DNA from: Cytophagales bacterium WSM2-2
GTDB lineage: Bacteria; Bacteroidota; Bacteroidia; Cytophagales; Cyclobacteriaceae
Direction: 5' to 3'
Length of the DNA stretch: 64,000 nucleotides
NCBI GenBank assembly: GCA_015472025.1
Contig: BNHL01000001.1
Coordinates: 3,646,001 to 3,710,000, forward strand
Made by a program: the position numbers and the translations under genes
Part shown: in pieces, positions 25,982-32,436 of the stretch
How positions within the stretch are numbered: the stretch's first letter is position 1
Layout: every line of letters starts with the position of its first letter
The notes under the pieces: model-generated
Told to the model about the DNA's origin: nothing
Seen by the model: only the letters and a program-made list of their open reading frames with translations
Databases searched by the model: none

Positions 25982-26602
25982 GTGCGGAAAATTTCAAATT
26001 TGCCTGTAACCTTTCTAAAATCGCTCAGTTTCCCTCCTGAACCCCCTAAATTGGAAGCACTTTCTGACAACTATTTAATGGCCAAAGTGCGGGACGGAGA
26101 TCCTGAAAAGCTTGGCTTGCTGTATGAACGATACAAGAGACCACTCCTAGGCTTTTTTGTAGGCATGGTGAGGGACCGTGAACTGGGTGAAGACCTTGTT
26201 CAGAATACATTCGTTCGCATTCTCAAGTATCGCCACCTGTTCCGCGGAGACGGAGATTTCCGCACCTGGATGTTTCATATCGCCCGCAACGTGAAAAATG
26301 ACCATTTCAGAAAGAACAAAATGGTCCATGAAAAAGTGGAGAAATGGGAGGAAAGAATTGAAGATACGAGCGATAAAATTTCGGAGTGGCAAAGCGATGA
26401 TGAGCAACGAATGCTGGCCGTAGCGCTTGATAAATTACCGGAAGATAAACGGGAGATTCTATTGCTCAGCAAGTTTCAGGAGAAAAAGTATAAAGAGATA
26501 GGGGATATTCTCGGATGCTCAGAAGGGGCAGTGAAAGTGAAAGTTTTTAGAGCTCTGCAAGAGTTGAAAGTAATTTACCAGCAAGTGGAAAAGATGATGT
26601 GA
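25982..26602 (+). CDS. ECF-type RNA polymerase sigma factor
   Basis: A 206-residue sigma-70 family factor with region 2 (LLYERYKRPLLGFFVG...DLVQNTFVRILKYRHLFRG, then RTWMFHIARNVKNDHFRKN) and region 4 (LDKLPEDKREILLLSKFQEKKYKEIGDILGCSEGAVKVKVFRALQEL). The start is uncertain. GTG 25982 is used, and TACATTTA at 25966-25973 could be its -7 element with almost no leader; TTG 26051 just before SDNYLMAKV is the alternative. The following putative anti-sigma and DUF4097 genes form one operon with it, as is typical for autoregulated ECF systems. Confidence 0.93.
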   Translation: MRKISNLPVTFLKSLSFPPEPPKLEALSDNYLMAKVRDGDPEKLGLLYERYKRPLLGFFVGMVRDRELGEDLVQNTFVRILKYRHLFRGDGDFRTWMFHIARNVKNDHFRKNKMVHEKVEKWEERIEDTSDKISEWQSDDEQRMLAVALDKLPEDKREILLLSKFQEKKYKEIGDILGCSEGAVKVKVFRALQELKVIYQQVEKMM

Positions 26603-26628
26603 CAGAGTCACGTAAACGAAAAGGAATT

Positions 26629-27408
26629 ATGGAAAAAAATCGAATAGATGAATTGGTTGCCAAGTACAATGAAGGCCTGGCAGATCCATCAGAAACTCTA
26701 CAGTTGGAGAGGTTGATTGAAAACGGCAAAGTAGAACTGACTCAATTGCGCCAGTTGACTAAGCTCGATGAAGGAATAGACAAATTCTCAGAACCGACCC
26801 CGTCTCAGGAATTGGACAGTCGGTTTTATGAAATGCTGGCGAAGGAGAAAAAGCCTGTTGCGAAGCCATCGTTCTCATTAGATTGGTTGACTGACTTAGT
26901 TTTTTCCAAGGCAGCGGGAGTAGCCTTGCTGGTAGCAATCAGCTTTAGTGCAGGTCTCATGATGCAAAAAAAGACAGGTAGCGTGGAGGTTAATGTGTTG
27001 GCTGAAGAAGTTAAGGGATTGAAAGAGATGATGATGATCTCCATGCTTGAAAAGGAATCGGCTACTGATCGCTTAAAGGCGGTGAGTCTGAGCGAAGAGA
27101 TTCCCGGGCCAAGCAAAAAAGTTACGGATGCTCTTTTAAAAACACTTAGCTCAGACCCTAGTGTTAATGTACGGCTGGCCTCGCTGGAAGCATTGCGTAC
27201 CTACGCGAAATCACCAGGGGTAAGGGCTAATCTTGTGCGAGCTATTGCACAGCAAGATTCCCCATTGGTGCAGGTAGCACTCGCAGATTTGATGGTTGAG
27301 CTGCAGGAAAAGTCTTCTGTTGGAGAATTGAAGAAGGTGATGGAGCAGGAGAATACTCCGAAGGAAGTGAAGCAAAGGATAAAAGAAAGTATCAATGTGT
27401 TGATTTAA
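26629..27408 (+). CDS. Putative anti-sigma factor with HEAT-like C-terminal repeats
   Basis: A 259-residue single-pass membrane protein. Residues 1-85 are charged and helical (MEKNRIDELVAKYNEGLADPSE), like the cytoplasmic zinc-free anti-sigma domains of Bacteroidota; a membrane helix lies at about 97-113 (AAGVALLVAISFSAGLMM). The distal half, about 145-259, looks like HEAT/armadillo repeats (DPSVNVRLASLEALRTYA, SPLVQVALADLMVELQE). The frame could also start at GTG 26599, overlapping the sigma stop. ATG 26629 is preferred. Position right after the ECF sigma gene is the main reason for the anti-sigma call. Confidence 0.7.
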   Translation: MEKNRIDELVAKYNEGLADPSETLQLERLIENGKVELTQLRQLTKLDEGIDKFSEPTPSQELDSRFYEMLAKEKKPVAKPSFSLDWLTDLVFSKAAGVALLVAISFSAGLMMQKKTGSVEVNVLAEEVKGLKEMMMISMLEKESATDRLKAVSLSEEIPGPSKKVTDALLKTLSSDPSVNVRLASLEALRTYAKSPGVRANLVRAIAQQDSPLVQVALADLMVELQEKSSVGELKKVMEQENTPKEVKQRIKESINVLI

Positions 27409-27419
27409 AATATTCGACT

Positions 27420-28289
27420 ATGAAAAAGATAATAACAGTGATTTTGTGTCTGCCTCTAATGGCAGGTGCGCAAACGTTCACCGATAAGATTACAAAGGAG
27501 CTAGCGTTTGAAAAAGTGGGACCGAATAATACGCTCATCATTGCCAATATAAATGGTTCGATGAAAGTACAGGGATACGATGGTGATAAAATTCTGATCG
27601 AAGCTGAGCGAACCATTAAAGCCAAAACAGAGGCGAGACTTGAGCAAGGAAAAAAAGAAATGCAGCTGGGCCAGATCGACAGGTTCGATACATTGATTGT
27701 GTATGTCAGCGGCAATTGCAATACTACGTTTGGCTATCGCAACAAAAAGCATTATAGCGGCTGGTCGTATAACTCGGATTGCAGAGGAGGTGACTGCAAC
27801 CCACCTTACGATTACGTCTTTAATTTTACGATAAAGGTGCCTGCCGGAATCAATGTTGAAGTTTCAACGGTGAATAATGGAGATGTGACGGTGACAAACA
27901 TGAAAGGAGCAGTGAAGGCAAACAATATCAATGGTGCCATCCGCCTGACTTCCCTCGAAGGGCCCGCCAGCGCGAGCACAATTAATGGTGACGTAGATAT
28001 TGAATATTTACGTAACCCCGGCAAAGATTGTAAGTATTACTCACTGAATGGCGACATCAACGCCTTGTTTGTAAAAGGACTTGCTGCCAACATGAGTTTC
28101 AAAAGTTTTAACGGAGCGTTGTATACCAATGTCCCGAAGCTCGAAGGTCTTCCAGCATCGATCGTAAAGGAGGACTCCAGGGAAGGACTGAAGCTCAGAA
28201 TTGCCAGCAATCAATTCAAAATCGGAAACGGGGGTGCTCTTCAGGATTTTGAGACATTCAATGGTGATGTAATTGTCAAAGAAAAATAA
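27420..28289 (+). CDS. DUF4097-type beta-repeat exported protein (first)
   Basis: A 289-residue protein with a signal peptide (about 1-18, MAGAQ|TF) and the right-handed beta-repeat pattern of DUF4097 proteins: short strands with NG turns (NINGSMKVQGYDG, TVNNGDVTVTNMKGAVKANNINGAIRL, TINGDVDIEY, SLNGDINALF, SFNGALYTN, TFNGDVIVK). A cysteine-bearing insert (CNTTFGYRNKKH, CRGGDCNPPYDY) lies at about 100-135. It follows the anti-sigma gene by 11 bases. Role unknown; such proteins are frequent partners of sigma/anti-sigma operons and may act as envelope sensors or adhesins. Confidence 0.82.
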   Translation: MKKIITVILCLPLMAGAQTFTDKITKELAFEKVGPNNTLIIANINGSMKVQGYDGDKILIEAERTIKAKTEARLEQGKKEMQLGQIDRFDTLIVYVSGNCNTTFGYRNKKHYSGWSYNSDCRGGDCNPPYDYVFNFTIKVPAGINVEVSTVNNGDVTVTNMKGAVKANNINGAIRLTSLEGPASASTINGDVDIEYLRNPGKDCKYYSLNGDINALFVKGLAANMSFKSFNGALYTNVPKLEGLPASIVKEDSREGLKLRIASNQFKIGNGGALQDFETFNGDVIVKEK

Positions 28290-28314
28290 GTAAACAAAAA
28301 AATAAGTAATCGTT

Positions 28315-29133
28315 ATGAAAAATGTATTGGTAGTTTTAGTGATGTTGATGAGTGCTGTAGTAAGAGCACAGGATTCCGGAGAATTTACTGTACCATTTTC
28401 AAATCCGGCGGGTGCAATGAAAGTGATTGTCGACATTAAAACCGGCTCAATTAAAGTGAAGGGAACGGCACGTAAGGATGTGCTTGTCAAATACAGTAGT
28501 GAAAAGGATGAAGATGACGACCGGCATGACAAACACGACAAAGACAGCAAAAGTACGCGTGACGGTCTTAAAAAGATCAGCAGCGGAACAATGAACCTGG
28601 AAGCGTCCGAATTTCAAAATACAATTAAGGTAACCTCTGACAACTGGAGTGCAAGGATAGAAGTGGAAGTAGAAGTTCCTTCAACAATCAATGCCAGAAT
28701 CAAGACATACAATGACGGAGACATCGATGTGAACAACATTACGGGTATTGTTGAACTGATTAACTACAACGGTGCGATTACGGCTACTGGAATTTCAGGA
28801 ACAGTAGTGGCAGAGACTTATAACGGAGATATTAAAATTTCGTACGATAAACTCACACCTGACACACCTCTGTCGTATGCCAACTACAATGGAGATATTG
28901 ACCTCACATTTCCTGGATCGCTGAAAGCAAATTTCAAGATGAAGACCAAGCAAGGCGAAATCTATTCCGGATTTGATGCACAGGTTCAGAAATCAGCACC
29001 TGTACAAACTGAATCCAAGTCAGGGGTTTACAAAGTGCAAATTGATGATTGGGTCAAGGTAAATGTGAATGGTGGAGGCCCTGAGATCAGCATTCAGACA
29101 CATAATGGTGACGTTTATCTAAGAAAAAAATAA
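28315..29133 (+). CDS. DUF4097-type beta-repeat exported protein (second)
   Basis: A 272-residue paralogue of the preceding protein, 25 bases downstream. It has a signal peptide (about 1-18), a strongly charged segment (DEDDDRHDKHDKDSK, about 64-78) and DUF4097 strands with NG turns (TYNDGDIDVNNITG, INYNGAITATGISG, TYNGDIKISY, NYNGDIDLTF, THNGDVYLRKK). It lacks the cysteine insert of its neighbour, so the two are not redundant copies. It is the last gene of the sigma operon, closed by a terminator. Confidence 0.82.
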   Translation: MKNVLVVLVMLMSAVVRAQDSGEFTVPFSNPAGAMKVIVDIKTGSIKVKGTARKDVLVKYSSEKDEDDDRHDKHDKDSKSTRDGLKKISSGTMNLEASEFQNTIKVTSDNWSARIEVEVEVPSTINARIKTYNDGDIDVNNITGIVELINYNGAITATGISGTVVAETYNGDIKISYDKLTPDTPLSYANYNGDIDLTFPGSLKANFKMKTKQGEIYSGFDAQVQKSAPVQTESKSGVYKVQIDDWVKVNVNGGGPEISIQTHNGDVYLRKK

Positions 29134-29153
29134 GTACTCGGTTATAAAAAATG

Positions 29154-29179
29154 AAAGGCCTCGAAAGGGGCTTTTTTTA
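29154..29179 (+). terminator. Intrinsic terminator of the sigma operon
   Basis: A stem AAAG-CCTC/GGGGCTTT (one bulged G) with a GAAA loop is followed by seven T. Confidence 0.8.
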
Positions 29180-29193
29180 TTTTAGGAATCACG

Positions 29194-29201
29194 TATCTTA
29201 G
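29194..29201 (+). promoter_or_regulatory. -7 element of tRNA-Gly
   Basis: TATCTTAG fits TAnnTTnG, ending eight bases before the mature 5' end of the tRNA. The T-run of the preceding terminator is in the -33 region. Confidence 0.45.
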
Positions 29202-29209
29202 CAGCATAA

Positions 29210-29282
29210 GCGGGAGTAGCTCAGTTGGTAGAGCATCAGCTTCCCAAGCTGAGGGTCGCGAGTTCGAGCCTCGTTTCCCGCT
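29210..29282 (+). tRNA. tRNA-Gly (anticodon CCC)
   Basis: A complete 73-base cloverleaf: acceptor GCGGGAG/TTCCCGC (terminal G-T), D arm GCTC-AGTTGGTA-GAGC, anticodon arm TCAGC-TTCCCAA-GCTGA with CCC at positions 34-36, five-base variable loop, T arm GCGAG-TTCGAGC-CTCGT. No CCA is encoded. It reads GGG glycine codons. Confidence 0.96.
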
Positions 29283-29283
29283 C

Positions 29284-29391
29284 TTATCTCTTCACCGGTT
29301 CCAATATTTCAAATTCTTTAATTTCAGGGTGCGGCTCGATGATGCGATGCTTCATCAATGCAGCAGACGTAGTTAGAGCTAATAGAGACAT
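29284..29391 (-). CDS. Possible 35-residue ORF or gene remnant beside the tRNA
   Basis: An open frame on the minus strand runs from ATG 29391 to TAA just outside the tRNA 3' end. It encodes MSLLALTTSAALMK followed by a proline/glutamate-rich tail (EPHPEIKEFEILEPVKR). It looks like coding composition, but there is no promoter or wider context. The frame stays open upstream for about 17 codons without an ATG. It may be a small gene, the end of a decayed gene, or chance. Apart from it I see nothing in 29283-29455. Confidence 0.25.
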   Translation of the reverse strand: MSLLALTTSAALMKHRIIEPHPEIKEFEILEPVKR

Positions 29392-29491
29392 AAATGAATC
29401 CCTAAAATTTCCCTCCAATCCTGAGTTAAGAGACTGAACTCAGAGAGAAAATAATTACATTCGATAGTCTATATGAAATTTGTAAGACAGA

Positions 29492-30808
29492 ATGGAATTT
29501 TCCGATAAGCCGAAGCTTTCATTTTGGCAGATCATTAACATGAACGTTGGCTTCTTTGGCATTCAATACAGCTTTGGATTACAGCAGTCTGCTGTCAACC
29601 CGTTGTACACTTTCCTTCACGCCAAACCCGAAGAACTTCCTCTGCTAAATCTCGCTGGCCCAATGACAGGGCTTTTGATTCAACCGATCATTGGCGCGCT
29701 TAGCGATAGGACCTGGCATCCGAAGTGGGGCAGGAGGAAGCCATATTTTTTAATCGGAGCTTTGGCATGCAGTCTGTGTCTTTTTGTTTTTCCTTTCAGT
29801 AGTACATTATGGATGGCTGCCGGACTCTTGTGGATTTTGGATGCAGCAAACAATACTGCCATGGAGCCTTACCGCGCATTTATTGCTGATAAACTCTCTC
29901 ATGCCCAAAGAGCTACCGGCTTCTTAACGCAAAGTTTTTTTACCGGCCTGGGGATTACGCTTGCCAATCTCTCTCTGTATTTTTTTCAACAGTGGATAAC
30001 CGGATCGGCCTCAACTCAGATTCCGTATTGGGTGTACGGGTCTTTTTTTGTTGGCGCAGCTTGCTCTATTCTCTCAGTAGGTTGGTCAGTTTATACAACC
30101 CCGGAAATTCCACCTACTCCTGATGAGATAAGAGCACTAAAGGCAGCACCATTTAATTTCCTTACCCCGTTTACTGAAATTTTCTCAGCAATTGCCAACA
30201 TGCCCAGGGTGTTGTGGCAACTAGCGTTTGTTTATCTCTTTCAATGGTACGCGATGTTTTGTTACTGGCAATTCATAGCACATAGCATCGCACGCACCGT
30301 TTGGAAAACATCGTACGAAGAAGACCTAGGCCTGTATGAACAGGCAGTTGGCTGGACAGGGTTGGTTAATGGCTTTTATAACATCGTTACTTTTCTTTCC
30401 GCCTTCGGGCTTGTTTGGTTAGTGAAGAAGTTTAGCCCAAAAAGTGTTCATACGGTTTGCCTGATACTTGCCTCTGTATCACTGCTTGTAGTTTCTCAGA
30501 TCGAGAGTAAAGTGTTACTGTTTGCACCGATGGTTGGTTTCGGTATCGCATGGGCGAGTATGATGGGTGTTCCATACCTTATTGTCGTTGGTAAGATTCC
30601 GGCAAATAAATACGGTGTTTATATGGGGATCATCAATATGATGATTGTGGTGCCAATGATTTTGCAGACACTGACTTTTGGATTCATATATAAAAATGTG
30701 TTGGGAGGCAATCCTTCATTCGCCATCATTTTTGCCGGCCTGCTTTTGCTAATTGCGGCCTTTCTCACCTCACGAATTTCAAATCAGCAAAACGAGAGTG
30801 TGGCATGA
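29492..30808 (+). CDS. MFS sugar transporter (SLC45/GPH-like)
   Basis: A 438-residue, 12-helix transporter of the major facilitator superfamily. It has the MFS loop pattern LSDRTWHPKWGRRKPYFLIGA and an early FGIQYSFGLQQSAVNPLY helix characteristic of the sucrose/maltose-type (SLC45-like) symporters. The overlapping downstream gene encodes a GH13 glucosidase, so import of maltose, maltodextrin or a related disaccharide followed by cytoplasmic hydrolysis is likely. TACATTCG at 29456-29463 is a possible -7 element, giving a leader of about 23 bases. Confidence 0.9.
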   Translation: MEFSDKPKLSFWQIINMNVGFFGIQYSFGLQQSAVNPLYTFLHAKPEELPLLNLAGPMTGLLIQPIIGALSDRTWHPKWGRRKPYFLIGALACSLCLFVFPFSSTLWMAAGLLWILDAANNTAMEPYRAFIADKLSHAQRATGFLTQSFFTGLGITLANLSLYFFQQWITGSASTQIPYWVYGSFFVGAACSILSVGWSVYTTPEIPPTPDEIRALKAAPFNFLTPFTEIFSAIANMPRVLWQLAFVYLFQWYAMFCYWQFIAHSIARTVWKTSYEEDLGLYEQAVGWTGLVNGFYNIVTFLSAFGLVWLVKKFSPKSVHTVCLILASVSLLVVSQIESKVLLFAPMVGFGIAWASMMGVPYLIVVGKIPANKYGVYMGIINMMIVVPMILQTLTFGFIYKNVLGGNPSFAIIFAGLLLLIAAFLTSRISNQQNESVA

Positions 30809-32436
30809 AAGGGTGGCATAAAAAAGCAATTGTCTACCAAATTTACCCTCGCAGTTTTTGTGACAGCAACGGTGACGGGATAGGCGACCTTCGCGGCATC
30901 ATCAGCAAGTTGGATTACATGCAAAGTCTAGGCATCAATACCGTTTGGCTTAATCCGATTTACAAATCTCCCAATGATGATGGTGGCTATGATATCAGCG
31001 ATTTTTTTTCCATCCAGCCGGAGTTTGGGACGATGGACGATTTTGATGAACTCCTGGCAGGACTGCACCAACGCCAAATAAAACTCGTCATGGATTTGGT
31101 ATTGAATCATACTTCAGATGAGCACCCCTGGTTTCAGGAATCACGAAAATCGAAAGACAATCCCTACCGTAACTACTACTTTTGGCGGCCTGGAAAAAAC
31201 GGGGCTGAGCCTAATAACTGGCCTTCTTTTTTTGGTAACAACGCCTGGGAACTTGACAAAACTACAAATGAATATTACCTCCACTTGTATTCGCGAAAGC
31301 AACCCGATCTAAATTGGGAGTATGCTCCGCTGCGAGAAGAGATAAAAAAAATAATTCGTTTTTGGGCAACTAAAGGAGTTGATGGCTTTCGTTTGGATTC
31401 AATATCAACTATCAGCAAAAGAATTGATTTTCCAGATACTACATTCAATGACTTCGGCCAAACTGTAAAAGCTTTTTTTAGTAATGGCCCAAAGCTTAAA
31501 GAATTTATTGCCGAACTCAGCAGGGATGCCTGCAAAGATCTGGTAACCATTGGCGAGGGCCCAGGATTGGAGGCGGAGGACGCACTTTTATACCTCGATG
31601 AAAAAGAGGGATTGTCAATGATCTTCCATTTTGATCATATGTTCATTGATCATGGACCCAGGGGGCGGTTTGATCCCAGGCCATGGTCGCTTAGTGAGTT
31701 CAAAAAAATTTTTTACGAGTGGGACCAGGCGCTTGGATATCAAGGCTGGGGAAGTATTTTCCTGGGCAATCACGATTTTCCACGAATGGTGTCGCGTTGG
31801 GGAGATGACCAACAATATCATGAGAAGTCTGCAAAATTGTTAATCACGCTGCTATTGTCGATGCGGGGGACTCCTTTCATTTTTCAGGGAGATGAAATTG
31901 GGATGACCAACTTTGTGATGAAATCCATTGGCGACTCAAAGGATATTGAAACAATTAATGGATGGCGAACTGCTCAGGGAAGGGGATGGAGCGAAGAGAC
32001 GTTTCTCGAGAAAGCGAACCAGGCTGGACGTGACAATGCCCGAACACCCGTGCAATGGGATGCTGCGACCAATAGCGGATTTACTTCCGGAATTTCGTGG
32101 ATGCCACTGAATCCTAATTTTGACAGAATAAATGTAGAGACTCAGGACCAGAACCCTGATTCGGTGTTGAATTATTTCAAAGAAATGGTTCAGCTCCGAA
32201 AGGTAAATTCACTTTTCACTGAGGGCAATTACGAACCTGTTGAAGGAGATGAAAACCTGTTTCTTTTCACTCGCGGGAAAGGAGATGAAAAAATACTCGT
32301 TGCATTAAATTTTACTTCACAGGAAATAGACTTACCCAAGAGGGTAGGCAAACTCGAAAAGCTTATTGGCAATTACCCAGGCAATTCCGATCGTATGCGG
32401 CCCTGGGAAGCTGTTATTTTCAAGACGTTACCTTAA
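30805..32436 (+). CDS. GH13 alpha-glucosidase (oligo-1,6-glucosidase-like)
   Basis: Cytoplasmic glycoside hydrolase of 543 residues without a signal peptide. The family GH13 (beta/alpha)8 barrel begins IVYQIYPRSFCDSNGDGIGDLRGI. The catalytic residues are visible: nucleophile D198 (GFRLDS), acid/base E251 (IGEGPG) and D324 (GNHDFPR); LNHTSDEHPWF is the calcium/substrate loop typical of alpha-glucosidases and oligo-1,6-glucosidases. ATGA overlap with the transporter gene shows coupling. The gene overlaps the convergent histidine kinase gene by nine bases. Exact linkage preference is not determined. Confidence 0.93.
   Translation: MKGWHKKAIVYQIYPRSFCDSNGDGIGDLRGIISKLDYMQSLGINTVWLNPIYKSPNDDGGYDISDFFSIQPEFGTMDDFDELLAGLHQRQIKLVMDLVLNHTSDEHPWFQESRKSKDNPYRNYYFWRPGKNGAEPNNWPSFFGNNAWELDKTTNEYYLHLYSRKQPDLNWEYAPLREEIKKIIRFWATKGVDGFRLDSISTISKRIDFPDTTFNDFGQTVKAFFSNGPKLKEFIAELSRDACKDLVTIGEGPGLEAEDALLYLDEKEGLSMIFHFDHMFIDHGPRGRFDPRPWSLSEFKKIFYEWDQALGYQGWGSIFLGNHDFPRMVSRWGDDQQYHEKSAKLLITLLLSMRGTPFIFQGDEIGMTNFVMKSIGDSKDIETINGWRTAQGRGWSEETFLEKANQAGRDNARTPVQWDAATNSGFTSGISWMPLNPNFDRINVETQDQNPDSVLNYFKEMVQLRKVNSLFTEGNYEPVEGDENLFLFTRGKGDEKILVALNFTSQEIDLPKRVGKLEKLIGNYPGNSDRMRPWEAVIFKTLP

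Noticed and set aside
29225..29437. 70-residue plus-strand frame through the tRNA-Gly gene
   Set aside because: It starts inside the tRNA, so translation is implausible.
29464..29477. TAGTCTATA near the sugar transporter start, resembling a half of the sulfur operator
   Set aside because: The second half at the required spacing is absent, and the gene has no link to sulfur; likely chance in AT-rich DNA.
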